NCBI GenBank assembly: GCA_902596205.1 | Contig: CACJSY010000001.1 | Location: 62,001-126,000 of the forward strand | Origin: an uncultured Pelagibacteraceae bacterium | Lineage (GTDB): Bacteria; Pseudomonadota; Alphaproteobacteria; Pelagibacterales; Pelagibacteraceae | DNA: 64,000 nt | Direction: 5' to 3' | In this document: piece after piece, positions 1 to 8,566 of the stretch | Layout of the letters: the number at the start of each line of letters is the position of its first letter | Position numbering within the stretch: position 1 is the stretch's first letter | The notes under the pieces: model-generated | Databases searched by the model: none | Told to the model about the DNA's origin: nothing | The model's input: only the letters and a program-made list of their open reading frames with translations | Position numbers and translations under genes: made by a program

Positions 1-47
1 ACAGAGGCTACGACAGGTCTTTTGATTGAAAGGTCAGTTAAGAACAT
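1..47 (-). CDS. RND efflux transporter, N-terminal fragment
   Basis: The first 15 codons of a gene that leaves the window read MFLTDLSIKRPVVAS, the usual cytoplasmic N-terminus of hydrophobe/amphiphile RND pumps (AcrB/MexB type). The ATG directly follows the TAA of the adaptor gene, so the two are surely co-transcribed. Family knowledge says such pumps are inner-membrane proton-driven trimers; substrate cannot be inferred. Too short to test further. Confidence 0.85.
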   Translation of the reverse strand, partial: MFLTDLSIKRPVVAS

Positions 48-920
48 TTATTTAGTTGATGTAATAATTTTAATTTTAGCTTTATCTCTTACTTTTGAAA
101 CTCCCTCGCTTATCACAATATCACCCTCATTAAGACCAGATAAAACTGAAACTTTTCCGTAATTTCTTTTTCCAATTTCAATATTTGTTCTTTTGGCAGT
201 GTCCCGGTTTACTGTGTAGACAAATGCCGTATCACCTTGTATCGTTACTGCACTTTCGGGAACTCCTATTTGATTTATCTCATCGTATATAATTTTTACG
301 GTCATTAATTGCCCAGGAATTATCTCAAAATTTGAGTTTTCAACTATTATTCTGGAAAGTATTGATCTAGTAGATGGATCAATACGTGAGCTAATTGTAT
401 CTACAGTTCCTTTGAAAACTTTGTTGTATGCAGAACTTGTAACTTCAGCTTTGAGTCCTGTTTTTAGAACGCTCACATAATTTTCAGGTACCTTAATATC
501 TATTACAATTTTTTTAAGATCATCTAATGTGATAATTAAACTTTCAGACCCTAAAACTCCTTGAGCTATTTCTCTTTTTCCTAATTTTCCAGCAAAATCT
601 GCAATTAAATTTTCACCATCTTTTAATGAGAGTATAATATCCCCCTTTTTAACAAATCTATTTTCAATATTGAGCTTCCCATTTATTTCTTTTGCTTGTA
701 CTCGATATGACTTTGAATTTTGGGCTATAGCTGTTCCAAAAGTTTCTATACTTTTAAAAAAGATTGATTTTTCAACTTTAGAAACAATGACGCCCGGGGC
801 AGGCCTTACACTAAATTTTTTTTCAAAATGAAGACCTATAAAATGTCTTGCTGCTATAATTGAAAAAATTATTATAAAGAAAATTATTAGAGATGCTTTA
901 ATTTTTGAAGAAGTTTTCAT
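48..920 (-). CDS. RND-type periplasmic adaptor (HlyD/MexA family), short form
   Basis: This 290-residue protein has an N-terminal membrane segment (about residues 9-26) followed by a periplasmic adaptor fold. One half of the lipoyl domain ends near KKGDIILSLKDGE and the other half begins almost at once, so the long coiled-coil alpha-hairpin normally placed between them (which docks on TolC-type channels) appears to be missing. The beta-barrel and membrane-proximal domains follow, with VPENYV and the VPESAV region visible. It sits 4 bases after sseA and abuts the RND pump gene. Function: links the pump to the periplasm or outer membrane. The family call is firm; the hairpin loss rests on reading the alignment by eye. 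Confidence 0.85.
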   Translation of the reverse strand: MKTSSKIKASLIIFFIIIFSIIAARHFIGLHFEKKFSVRPAPGVIVSKVEKSIFFKSIETFGTAIAQNSKSYRVQAKEINGKLNIENRFVKKGDIILSLKDGENLIADFAGKLGKREIAQGVLGSESLIITLDDLKKIVIDIKVPENYVSVLKTGLKAEVTSSAYNKVFKGTVDTISSRIDPSTRSILSRIIVENSNFEIIPGQLMTVKIIYDEINQIGVPESAVTIQGDTAFVYTVNRDTAKRTNIEIGKRNYGKVSVLSGLNEGDIVISEGVSKVRDKAKIKIITSTK

Positions 921-924
921 ATTT

Positions 925-1737
925 TTAATCTAATCCGTACTCCGCCCATGAACCGTCATAGATAACAGGTTTTTTACCACTTATAATAGAATTAGCTAGA
1001 CCTAAAATACAGGCAGTAATTCCAGAACCACAAGTAAAAGCCATTTCTTTCTCGAGTGAAACTTTTTTTGATTTAAAAATCTCTACTAATTCCTCTTTTT
1101 TTTTAAAAGTCCTATCTTCCCTTATAAGTTCTTGAAAAGGTAGATTTACAGATCCTTTAATGTTCCCACTCTTAAGTTCTTTACGAGGTTCAGGCTGTAA
1201 TCCTAAAAATCTTTGATTTCCTCTCGCATCAATTAATTGAAATTTTTTACTAACAATATTTTTATTCACTTGATCTTTAGTTATCACAAGTGATGGTTCT
1301 TCTTTAGCTTTATACATTGATCTATTTAAATGAGTAATTTCTTTTGAGGTTGGAAGTTTCTCTTTTTTCCATTTTTGAAAATTTCCGTCTAATACAGAAA
1401 TAAGTTTAGGATCATGTCCAAAATATAAAAAGGTGTACCAAACTCTACATGAACTAAAAACATCGGAGTTATCGTAAATAATCACATGATCGTCATTTTT
1501 TATACCCAAGTTTGAAATTATAGTTTCCCAATCATCTTTTGAAGGGAGCATGTGAGGAAGATTAGTTTTTTTGTTTGAATTTTTATCTATATCGAAAAAA
1601 ATAGAATTTAATATATGATCTGTTTTATATTCCTCAAAAGAATTCCTATTAGCGTTAGGAAGATGCCAAGTCGCATCTAAAATTTTTACATCATTTATAT
1701 TTTTATTAAGCCATTCTGTTGAAACCAATTGTTTCAT
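925..1737 (-). CDS. sseA: 3-mercaptopyruvate/thiosulfate sulfurtransferase
   Basis: A 270-residue two-domain rhodanese. The C-terminal domain carries the active loop CGSGITA with the persulfide-forming cysteine at residue 236, the pattern of SseA-type mercaptopyruvate sulfurtransferases rather than plain thiosulfate rhodanese. The N-terminal rhodanese domain (about 1-130) is the usual non-catalytic one. It moves sulfur from mercaptopyruvate or thiosulfate to thiol acceptors in the cytoplasm. It starts in a TAATG overlap with msrA and is followed closely by the RND adaptor gene, so the four minus-strand genes form one transcription unit. Exact donor preference is not readable from sequence. 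Confidence 0.88.
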   Translation of the reverse strand: MKQLVSTEWLNKNINDVKILDATWHLPNANRNSFEEYKTDHILNSIFFDIDKNSNKKTNLPHMLPSKDDWETIISNLGIKNDDHVIIYDNSDVFSSCRVWYTFLYFGHDPKLISVLDGNFQKWKKEKLPTSKEITHLNRSMYKAKEEPSLVITKDQVNKNIVSKKFQLIDARGNQRFLGLQPEPRKELKSGNIKGSVNLPFQELIREDRTFKKKEELVEIFKSKKVSLEKEMAFTCGSGITACILGLANSIISGKKPVIYDGSWAEYGLD

Positions 1738-2183
1738 TATTTATTTTTCTCAATATATTTTTGATGATATTCTTCAGCTTTACAGTAATTTTTAACTTTT
1801 GAGATATTTGTTTGTATTTTTCCATTAAATTTTTTATTGAATTCGTTTAAAATTTCAATAGCTTCGAGTTTTTGTTTTTCCGTTTCGTAAAAAATTTCAC
1901 TTCTGTATTGAGTGCCAACATCAGGATATTGCATATCCTTTTGGGTTGGATCATGCATTTTAAAAAATAAATCTAAAATTTTTTTAAATGATATTTTGCT
2001 TTCATCAAATGTCAATCTTACTACCTCAGCATGGCCAGTATTTCCAGCGCATACCTCCTCATAGGAAACTTTATCGTTTTGGCCACCTGCATAGCCTACT
2101 TCAGTCTCAATTATTCCTGGTTTATTTTTAAAGTTTTCCTCAGGTTTCCAAAAACAACCAAGAGCGAGTGTACATTTCTGCAT
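1737..2183 (-). CDS. msrA: Peptide-methionine (S)-S-oxide reductase MsrA
   Basis: A 148-residue MsrA that repairs methionine S-sulfoxides. The catalytic GCFW motif lies at residues 9-12 (Cys10) and the family signature AEEYHQKY lies near the C-terminus. A second cysteine at 134 is a likely resolving residue for thioredoxin recycling. It is shorter than long MsrA forms because the N- and C-terminal extensions are absent. It is the first gene of the msrA-sseA-adaptor-RND unit and diverges from the EamA exporter gene, so a promoter should lie in the 39-base gap 2184-2222. Combining sulfur redox repair and sulfur transfer in one operon is plausible. Confidence 0.93.
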   Translation of the reverse strand: MQKCTLALGCFWKPEENFKNKPGIIETEVGYAGGQNDKVSYEEVCAGNTGHAEVVRLTFDESKISFKKILDLFFKMHDPTQKDMQYPDVGTQYRSEIFYETEKQKLEAIEILNEFNKKFNGKIQTNISKVKNYCKAEEYHQKYIEKNK

Positions 2184-2222
2184 AAGTTAATTATTATATT
2201 TTGATACTGAAAGGATAGTAAA

Positions 2223-3104
2223 TTGTTAACTCAAAATCAAATAGGCGTATTGTACATGGTTGGAAGCGTTATTTGTTTTTCCATTATGGATATTTGCGTT
2301 AAATGGCTTGATTATTATCCTGTAGGGCAAGTTTTGTTTTTAAGATTTTTTATTGGTTTTATTCCAATTTTTTTTATCATACCAAGAGATAAATTATTCA
2401 GTTTTTACAAAACCTCTAGACCTGGTCTTCATGCTTTTAGAGCGCTGTCAGGTGCGGCAGCTATCATAGCGTTATTCATTGGGCTAAGAGAATTGCCTTT
2501 AGCTGATGTAGTATCATTAACATTCGGTGGACCGATATTCGTAACAATTGCATCTATATTTTTCCTGTCAGAAAAGGTCGGTGTAAAAAGATGGTCAGCA
2601 GTATTTTTAGGTTTTATTGGGATGTTACTAATAGTTCAGCCAGCATTTATCGACTTAAATTATTACTATCTCACCCCAATAGTTTTTTGCATTTTTTTTG
2701 CTTGCGTAGCAATTAGTGTAAGATCTTTATCAAAAACTGAACCTAACTATACTATTGCTTTCTATTTCACTTTATTATGTACACTCCTTGGGCTTGGTTC
2801 AGTATTTTTTGTGGAATGGAAGATGCCTACAACAATTGATTTAATTATTTTTATTGTAATGGGTTTATGTGGTAGTATAGCAAATCTGTTATTGACACAA
2901 AGCTATAGACTTGCTGAGGCTTCATTAGTAACACCAATTAAATATTTAAGTTTAGTATTTGCAATCGTATTTGGATTTTTAATCTGGAGTGAAGTACCCA
3001 AAATTTTAACTTTATTTGGAGCACTATTAGTCATAGCGAGCTCCCTGATAATATTTGTAAGAGAAACACAATTAAAAAAACAAATAATTAATCCTAGAGC
3101 ATGA
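2223..3104 (+). CDS. EamA/DMT-family membrane transporter
   Basis: A 293-residue protein with about ten hydrophobic segments arranged as two EamA repeats, the layout of the drug/metabolite transporter superfamily. Substrate is unknown; family members export amino acids, nucleosides or other metabolites. The start is a TTG at 2223 with an AAAGGA element about 8 bases upstream, which makes this rarer start more likely than the internal ATG at codon 12. The stop overlaps the start of the downstream glycosylase gene by four bases, indicating translational coupling although the two functions look unrelated. Confidence 0.85.
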   Translation: MLTQNQIGVLYMVGSVICFSIMDICVKWLDYYPVGQVLFLRFFIGFIPIFFIIPRDKLFSFYKTSRPGLHAFRALSGAAAIIALFIGLRELPLADVVSLTFGGPIFVTIASIFFLSEKVGVKRWSAVFLGFIGMLLIVQPAFIDLNYYYLTPIVFCIFFACVAISVRSLSKTEPNYTIAFYFTLLCTLLGLGSVFFVEWKMPTTIDLIIFIVMGLCGSIANLLLTQSYRLAEASLVTPIKYLSLVFAIVFGFLIWSEVPKILTLFGALLVIASSLIIFVRETQLKKQIINPRA

Positions 3105-3724
3105 AAAAACCAAGATATTGGAATAAGGCAAAAATAATATTGTCTAAAAAGGATAAAGTTATGAGAAAATTAATCAATTATTACAAAGATGGTGGGCTTG
3201 TGACAAGAAATGATGTTTTTTTTTCACTATGCAAAAGCATTATAGGACAACAGATTAGTGTAGCTGCCGCTAATTCAGTTTTCTCTAGATTTGAGAAAAG
3301 CTGCAAAGGAAAGATTAATGCAAAAGTTGTGAGTACATTATCGACTCAATCATTAAAGAGATGTGGCTTGAGCAGACAAAAAGTAAGAGGTATTAAAGAT
3401 TTAGCAAAAAAATTTATTAATAAGGAATTCAATCCTCAATTAATTAAAAAGATGAATGATGAAGAAGCTATAGAATATTTATCTCAACTAAGACAGATTG
3501 GAAGATGGTCAGCTGAAATGATCTTATTATTCACTTTTAATAGATCAAATATTTGGCCACTTCAAGATATTGGTTTACTTAGAGCAATATCAAATAATTA
3601 CAAAAAAAAATATTTTCCACCAAAAATATTTCTAAACAAACTTTATAAAAAATTTACACCATACTGTTCAGTCGCAACTTGGTACTTATGGAGATCAATT
3701 GATGACGAACCTATTCAATATTAA
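3101..3724 (+). CDS. DNA-3-methyladenine glycosylase II family (AlkA-like)
   Basis: A 207-residue HhH-GPD base excision glycosylase. The helix-hairpin-helix reads LRQIGRWSAEM and the catalytic aspartate is Asp156 in the segment PLQDIGLLRA, matching the AlkA pattern; no iron-sulfur cysteine cluster follows, which argues against Nth/MutY. It should remove alkylated purines from DNA. It lacks the N-terminal AlkA domain and resembles the short MAG forms common in alphaproteobacteria. It overlaps the exporter gene by ATGA and meets the DUF1330 gene tail-to-tail with a 4-base overlap. Confidence 0.87.
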   Translation: MKKPRYWNKAKIILSKKDKVMRKLINYYKDGGLVTRNDVFFSLCKSIIGQQISVAAANSVFSRFEKSCKGKINAKVVSTLSTQSLKRCGLSRQKVRGIKDLAKKFINKEFNPQLIKKMNDEEAIEYLSQLRQIGRWSAEMILLFTFNRSNIWPLQDIGLLRAISNNYKKKYFPPKIFLNKLYKKFTPYCSVATWYLWRSIDDEPIQY

Positions 3725-4011
3725 GAAGTGCCTTCAACAGTTTGATGTTGCCTATCCGCATAGCCTTTAAGTATCAAATGTGCTTCCTGATACTCTTTGG
3801 ATTGGTAAAAAGCATTAGCTTCATTGTAGGAGGGAAACTCAATAATTACTGTCCTAGGAGATTTTTCACCTTCATTTGATGTTGATCTTCCGCCTCTTAC
3901 AAGAAATTTGCCTTTAAATTTTTCAACCGCAGCTTTAGCTTTCACAGCATATTCACTAAGTTTTTTCTCATTAGTAATATTTTTATAAACACAAACTACA
4001 TATCCTTTCAT
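3721..4011 (-). CDS. DUF1330 domain protein
   Basis: A 96-residue protein of the DUF1330 family, which has a dimeric alpha-beta barrel (ferredoxin-like) fold. Family-like elements are the opening MKGYVVCVYKNI, the central RGGRS, and the VIIEFPSYNEANAFYQSKEYQ stretch. The biochemical role of the family is not established. It lies alone on its strand between two plus-strand genes, with its 3' end overlapping the glycosylase stop and about 33 bases separating its start from the divergent phosphoribosyltransferase gene, so a divergent promoter is likely there. Confidence 0.85.
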   Translation of the reverse strand: MKGYVVCVYKNITNEKKLSEYAVKAKAAVEKFKGKFLVRGGRSTSNEGEKSPRTVIIEFPSYNEANAFYQSKEYQEAHLILKGYADRQHQTVEGTS

Positions 4012-4044
4012 TTACAACTCCTTGAAAATAAATTAGCTTTCTTC

Positions 4045-4572
4045 ATGGCAGATAAACTTATCATTGATTGGAAAGAGTACAATCAAATCGTAGAAAAACT
4101 CGCAATACAAATTCATAAAAGCGGTTATAAACCTAATTTGCTAATAGGCATTATGAGAGGGGGTGCGCCCATAATTGACGTTTTAAGTCGAGTTTTTAAA
4201 TTAAAATGTGCTTACTTGGCAGTCGAGTCTTACTCTGGTGATGGTATAGAAGATCAGCAGGGTGATTTAGTCTTTTCAAGAGAGATGAGCTCAACAGTAC
4301 AAGATATGAAAGGCAACATTCTACTATGTGATGATTTGTCAGACACAGGAGTTACACTAAATAAAAGTATCGACTGGTTAAAAAAATATCCTCCGCTTAA
4401 AGAAAAGATTAATGAAATTAGAACAGCCGTACTTTGGAAGAAAAAAGACTCTACCTTTGAACCTGATTTTTGTGCTCAGAGATTAGACAGCAATCCTTGG
4501 ATAGTCCAACCATTTGAGAATTATGAGGAAGTAAGAATTGAAGATTTAATAAAAAAACATGGAAAGAATTGA
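4045..4572 (+). CDS. Purine-type phosphoribosyltransferase
   Basis: A 175-residue type I phosphoribosyltransferase. The PRPP-binding loop is NILLCDDLSDTGVT at residues 91-104, and a GIMRGGAPIIDVLS segment near 35-48 gives the pyrophosphate-binding loop. Length and layout fit xanthine/hypoxanthine-guanine enzymes (Gpt/HprT-like) that convert a free purine base and PRPP to the nucleotide. It converges on an NCS2 purine permease gene across a shared terminator, so uptake and salvage of purine bases are neighbours here. The base it prefers cannot be decided from sequence. Confidence 0.85.
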   Translation: MADKLIIDWKEYNQIVEKLAIQIHKSGYKPNLLIGIMRGGAPIIDVLSRVFKLKCAYLAVESYSGDGIEDQQGDLVFSREMSSTVQDMKGNILLCDDLSDTGVTLNKSIDWLKKYPPLKEKINEIRTAVLWKKKDSTFEPDFCAQRLDSNPWIVQPFENYEEVRIEDLIKKHGKN

Positions 4573-4592
4573 GGGCCAGGTTTAACTGGCCC
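4573..4592. terminator. Bidirectional terminator between PRT and NCS2 permease genes
   Basis: GGGCCAG at 4573-4579 pairs perfectly with CTGGCCC at 4586-4592 around a six-base loop. It begins immediately after the PRT stop codon and is followed by AAAATTTTT, and the permease gene ends at 4601 on the other strand, so one hairpin can serve both converging transcripts. Confidence 0.85.
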
Positions 4593-4600
4593 CAAAATTT

Positions 4601-5911
4601 TTAAGCTACGTAAAAACTTATTACGCTGAATACCGCGATAACCCAAATTGCAGGTGAGGTTTTCCCAAACTTACCTGTAAATATTTGAATTAATGCATAA
4701 GATATGAACGCAAGAGCTATACCATTACTTATACTATACGTAAGAGGCATAGTTATCATAGCAACAACTGCAGGCCCCGACTCCGCTATATCATTCCATT
4801 CAATATCTGTGATATTTCTCACAAACAATATTGCAACATACAACAAAGCTGCACCATCAATTTCTTTAGGAAGACTTGTGGCCAGAGGTGAAAAGAATAA
4901 ACATGCTAAGAATAATACACCTATGACTAATGATGTCATTCCTGTTCTACCGCCAGCTTTTACGCCAGCACCAGACTCTACATAACTTGTTACAGTAGTA
5001 GTTCCCATCATTGCACCAGCAACTGTTCCAACGCTGTCCGAAAGCATTGCTTTGTTTATATCTTGAACTTTACCTTTTTTATCTACCTTACCAGCAACAT
5101 TCGCAACAGACGTCAAAGTCCCTGCCGTATCAAAAAAGTCGATAAAAAGTAAAGTAAATACTATTGAAGCCATTCCAGCTGTTAGCGCAGCTTTTAAGTC
5201 AAATTCAAAAAGGTAGGTCATAGGAGGAATAGATCCAACTACACCGTTAAACTTTGCTAAACCAGTGGCCCAAGCAATAATACTAAATAGTAGTATTCCA
5301 ATAATGATATTCCCTCTTATTTTCATTTTTTCTAACACAATCATAAAAACAAAAGTTAAACATCCTAAGAGCACCAAGGGATTTTTAATATCACCTAGAG
5401 TCACAAGTGTGACCGGGTGATCTCCAACCACTCCCATTATTTCTAAACCAATAATCGCTAAGAATAACCCTATTCCTGCACCAATACCTAGTTTTAAACT
5501 TTTTGGTATAGAGTTGATTAACCAAGCTCTTAAAGGCGTTAATGAGATTCCTAAGAAAATTACCCCTGCAACTAGCACTGCTCCTAAAGCAGCTTGCGGT
5601 GTATAACCCATTCCAGCAACAACTCCATATGCAACAAAGGCATTGATACCCATTCCAGGCGCTAATCCAATTGGCCACGTACGACCATGGAAAGCCATTA
5701 TGAAACAGGCTAATGCTGTCGCTAATATTGTTGCAGTGAATACTGCTCCAAAGTCAAAAAAACCTTTTTCTGTCCCGGCAAATTCACCAGATAAAATAAA
5801 AGGGTTTAAAAACATTATGTAAGCCATCGTAAGAAACGTCGTTACACCAGCAATTACTTCTGTTTTAAAATTTGTCTTATGTTTTCTATATTCAAAATAT
5901 TTATCCATCAT
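4601..5911 (-). CDS. NCS2/AzgA-family purine permease
   Basis: A 436-residue inner-membrane permease with about 12-14 hydrophobic segments. Family features of the AzgA/PbuG guanine-hypoxanthine-adenine branch are visible: the opening RTEVIAG-like segment (TEVIAGVTTFLTMAYIM), the GLAPGMGINAF stretch and the FIDFFDTAGTLTSVA motif. It imports purine bases by proton symport. The start at 5911 is set by a GGAGG element nine bases upstream in a 133-base divergent spacer that also holds a long hairpin (5961-5993). Together with the opposite phosphoribosyltransferase it gives a purine salvage module. Confidence 0.92.
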   Translation of the reverse strand: MMDKYFEYRKHKTNFKTEVIAGVTTFLTMAYIMFLNPFILSGEFAGTEKGFFDFGAVFTATILATALACFIMAFHGRTWPIGLAPGMGINAFVAYGVVAGMGYTPQAALGAVLVAGVIFLGISLTPLRAWLINSIPKSLKLGIGAGIGLFLAIIGLEIMGVVGDHPVTLVTLGDIKNPLVLLGCLTFVFMIVLEKMKIRGNIIIGILLFSIIAWATGLAKFNGVVGSIPPMTYLFEFDLKAALTAGMASIVFTLLFIDFFDTAGTLTSVANVAGKVDKKGKVQDINKAMLSDSVGTVAGAMMGTTTVTSYVESGAGVKAGGRTGMTSLVIGVLFLACLFFSPLATSLPKEIDGAALLYVAILFVRNITDIEWNDIAESGPAVVAMITMPLTYSISNGIALAFISYALIQIFTGKFGKTSPAIWVIAVFSVISFYVA

Positions 5912-5960
5912 AAAATAAAACCTCCACGGAAGTTAATTACTCTAAATATTTATCAAAATC

Positions 5961-5993
5961 TTGACTAAATCAGTCATAGCTGATTAGATTCAA
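5961..5993 (-). promoter_or_regulatory. Hairpin in the leader of the purine permease gene
   Basis: On the minus strand the arms TTGA, CTAA and TCAG pair with CTGA, TTAG and TCAA around a CTATGA loop, giving about 12 pairs with small bulges. It lies about 50 bases upstream of the permease start. It does not match the purine riboswitch consensus I know. It could be an RNA leader element or a dyad operator. Confidence 0.45.
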
Positions 5994-6012
5994 CCTAGAG
6001 TAAATATATCTG

Positions 6013-6033
6013 TTTATAACTTTTCGTTATAAA
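6013..6033. repeat. Perfect AT-rich inverted repeat upstream of the lipoprotein gene
   Basis: TTTATAAC (6013-6020) and GTTATAAA (6026-6033) form a perfect 8-base dyad with a 5-base spacer. It lies 11 bases before the start of the lipoprotein gene in the divergent spacer, so it could be an operator; in such AT-rich DNA chance is also possible. Confidence 0.35.
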
Positions 6034-6044
6034 ATAAGGTTAAA

Positions 6045-6350
6045 ATGAAAAAACTTTATTTGTGCATTTTATACACACTAATTTTATTCAGTATTCTTGG
6101 TTGTCAGACTGTATCAAAAAAAATTGACGATACAACTACACAAGAACGGAAAGAATTAACTAAGTGGCTTAACAAATCAGAATCAGAATTAAAAAATTTT
6201 TTTGGTCAACCAGATAAGATCGAATTTTTAGAGTCAAGAAACAGGAATTACGTTTATGTCACAGAAAAATATAAGATAAGATGTGAGAGAAAATTTGAGG
6301 TAAACCCTAAAAATGTGGTAGTAGGCTTTAGCAGCAAAAACTGTTTTTAA
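6045..6350 (+). CDS. Small lipoprotein, unknown function
   Basis: A 101-residue protein with a lipoprotein signal peptide: two lysines, a hydrophobic core and the lipobox SILGC with the lipidated cysteine at residue 20. The mature part is polar, and FFGQPDKIEF followed by a Y-V-Y strand resembles the short SmpA/OmlA-like fold seen in some small lipoproteins, although I do not claim homology. A later Cys pair (RCERKF and the terminal SKNCF) could form a disulfide. It lies 3 bases before gshA and may be transcribed with it. Confidence 0.7.
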   Translation: MKKLYLCILYTLILFSILGCQTVSKKIDDTTTQERKELTKWLNKSESELKNFFGQPDKIEFLESRNRNYVYVTEKYKIRCERKFEVNPKNVVVGFSSKNCF

Positions 6351-6353
6351 AGC

Positions 6354-7676
6354 ATGAAAGAAAATTTAAAATCTCAATTTATTGAGTATTTTAGAAAGGG
6401 ATTCAAAAAAAAAACCCAACTTAAGATTGGCGTAGAGCACGAAAGATTTTTATTTACAGGTAAAGATAAAAAGAGAATTGAATACCCTACTTTAAAAAAG
6501 TTATTTGAAAATCTTAAATCAGAAAATTGGTCACCTATTTTTGAGGGAGAGAATATAATTGGGATGCGAAGAGGTAAGCAACAGATTACAACTGAACCAG
6601 GGCTACAGTGTGAACTTTCTGGAGAACCTTTAGAAAATATTCATCAAGTTTGTAGTGAAAGCTCAAAATTTTTACAGGAAATTAAAAAAGCTAGTGAAGG
6701 TCTAGATGTGAGTACCATTTCAATAGCTTTTGATCCTTATAATGATTTACCAAATATTCCTAAAAGCCCAAAGAATAGGTATAGAATTATGACCACCGAA
6801 ATGCCAAAAGGTGGTGAGCTAAGCTTAGACATGATGTATAGAACCTGCGGAATCCAAGTTAATTTTGATTACACCTCAGAAGGAAATTTTGAGAAAATTT
6901 TTAAATTAGGAAATTACTTAACTCCTCTTTTAATAGGATTGTATGCAAACTCGCCTTTTAAAGATAAGAAACCTACAGGATTTTACTCTTACAGAAATAA
7001 AGTTTGGCAAAAAACTTCAAGAGGCGGAATTATGCCCATAGCTTTTGAAAAAATTACCTTTGAGAAATATTTTGATCATGTCGTTAAATATCCTGTTCTA
7101 TTTATCATAAGAGATGGAAAATATGTTCAACCCACTGGGCAGACTTTTCAAGATTTTATCGAAGGTAAATTTGATAAAGTTAATAATCAAGCAAGTTTAA
7201 AAGATTTCGAAATTCATCTAGCAACAATTTTCACTGAAGTAAGATTAAAACAATTTGTAGAATTAAGATCACTTGATACATGTGATTGGGAATGTTTTTG
7301 TGATGGACCAGCTTTTCTAACTGGTTTACTCTATTCTTCTTTAGACGAGTCCTTTAATATTATTAAAAATTGGAAAAAAGAGAATGTAATGAATGCTTAT
7401 ATTCTTTCTTCCAAAAAAGGTTTAGAAACCGAACTTGAGGGAAAAACTTTACATGAATGGAGTAAAATTTTTTTAAAATTGTCAAAAGAGGGCCTAATAA
7501 AAAGAAATAAAAAAAATCGTAAAAATCAAGATGAGACTATTTATTTAAAACATACTCAAAATGTAATTGAAAATAAGAAAAATAGGGCACAACTTCTTAT
7601 TGATCAGTATAATATAAAAAAAAACTTAGATTTTTTTAAAAATGAAAAAGAAAATTTTAGTTATTCAGGGCTCTGA
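6354..7676 (+). CDS. gshA: Glutamate-cysteine ligase (plant/alphaproteobacterial GCS2 type)
   Basis: A 440-residue ligase of the plant-type glutamate-cysteine ligase family, distinct from the E. coli GshA fold group by sequence. The N-terminal stretch LKIGVEHERFLF supplies the metal/glutamate binding acids, and RMMYRTCGIQ-like residues (MMYRTCGIQVNFDY) and EVRLKQFVELRSLD are characteristic. It makes gamma-glutamylcysteine from glutamate and cysteine with ATP, the first step of glutathione synthesis. The following gene is glutathione synthase and overlaps it by 35 bases, so the pathway is encoded as a coupled pair. Confidence 0.93.
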   Translation: MKENLKSQFIEYFRKGFKKKTQLKIGVEHERFLFTGKDKKRIEYPTLKKLFENLKSENWSPIFEGENIIGMRRGKQQITTEPGLQCELSGEPLENIHQVCSESSKFLQEIKKASEGLDVSTISIAFDPYNDLPNIPKSPKNRYRIMTTEMPKGGELSLDMMYRTCGIQVNFDYTSEGNFEKIFKLGNYLTPLLIGLYANSPFKDKKPTGFYSYRNKVWQKTSRGGIMPIAFEKITFEKYFDHVVKYPVLFIIRDGKYVQPTGQTFQDFIEGKFDKVNNQASLKDFEIHLATIFTEVRLKQFVELRSLDTCDWECFCDGPAFLTGLLYSSLDESFNIIKNWKKENVMNAYILSSKKGLETELEGKTLHEWSKIFLKLSKEGLIKRNKKNRKNQDETIYLKHTQNVIENKKNRAQLLIDQYNIKKNLDFFKNEKENFSYSGL

Positions 7677-8565
7677 TATTAATAAAATAAATTATAAGAC
7701 TGACACTTCAGTATTTTTAGCTCTAGAGGCCCAGAGGAGAAAATTTGACATATTCTATTACGAGCCAAAACATTTAGGTTTTAAAAATGGACATATTTTT
7801 GCAGAATGTTTCAAAATTAAAATCATAAATAAAAAAGATAAAACTTTTATTCAAAAGATTAAAAAAATAAATTTAAATCTCTCTAAAGTTCAAATTTTAC
7901 TAATTAGAAATGAGCCACCGTTTAACCAACAATATCTAAACACAACATATCTTTTAGAGCTAATTTCAAATAAGGTAAAAATATTAAATAGCCCAAAAGG
8001 TATCCGAGATGTACAGGAAAAACTTTTTTCTCTTAAGTTTGTAAAGTTTATGCCACCAACATTAGTGAGTGAAAACCTTTATGAAATTAAAGCTTTTTTT
8101 TCAAGATATAAACAGATAGTTGTCAAACCTATTGAAGGCTACAGTGGCAATGATGTTAAGTTAATAAAAAAATTTAGTAAAAATAAAATCAATAGGTATC
8201 TTAAAAAATATAATCATGTAATTTTTCAAAAATATATTTCAAAAATATCAAAAGGAGACAAAAGAGTTTTCATAATTAATGGAAGGGTAAAAGGAGCAAT
8301 ATCTAGAGTCCCAAAAAAAGGCAGTATTCTCTCAAATATGAGCAAAGGAGCTTACGCAAGAACAATCAATATTAATTTAAATGAACTCAAAATTAGCAAG
8401 TTGATAGCTAAAGAATTAAAAAAAAATAACATTTATTTTGCTGGAATTGATTTTATTAATGGAAAACTTATTGGCGATATAAACGTTACAAGTCCAACAG
8501 GTTTAAAAACTTTTTACGATTTAACAGGTATCAATTTAGCTAAGTATTTTTTTGACAATATTTGA
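7642..8565 (+). CDS. gshB: Glutathione synthase
   Basis: A 307-residue ATP-grasp ligase that adds glycine to gamma-glutamylcysteine. It shows the pre-ATP-grasp segment (residues 1-120), the ATP-binding lysine region IVVKPIEGYSGNDV, and the C-terminal metal and phosphate segment AGIDFINGKLIGDINVTSPTG. The start MKKKILVIQGSDIN aligns with the usual GshB N-terminus, so the 35-base overlap with gshA is likely real. Lysine content is high but typical of the window. A strong hairpin terminator begins two bases after the stop. Confidence 0.93.
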   Translation: MKKKILVIQGSDINKINYKTDTSVFLALEAQRRKFDIFYYEPKHLGFKNGHIFAECFKIKIINKKDKTFIQKIKKINLNLSKVQILLIRNEPPFNQQYLNTTYLLELISNKVKILNSPKGIRDVQEKLFSLKFVKFMPPTLVSENLYEIKAFFSRYKQIVVKPIEGYSGNDVKLIKKFSKNKINRYLKKYNHVIFQKYISKISKGDKRVFIINGRVKGAISRVPKKGSILSNMSKGAYARTININLNELKISKLIAKELKKNNIYFAGIDFINGKLIGDINVTSPTGLKTFYDLTGINLAKYFFDNI

Positions 8566-8566
8566 T

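Noticed and set aside
4704-4985. Open frame on the plus strand inside the purine permease gene
   Set aside because: It lies opposite strongly conserved membrane segments and has no start signals or neighbours to support it.
5912-6044. Purine riboswitch before the NCS2 permease gene
   Set aside because: The spacer has a hairpin but none of the conserved junction bases or kissing-loop sequences of the purine aptamer.
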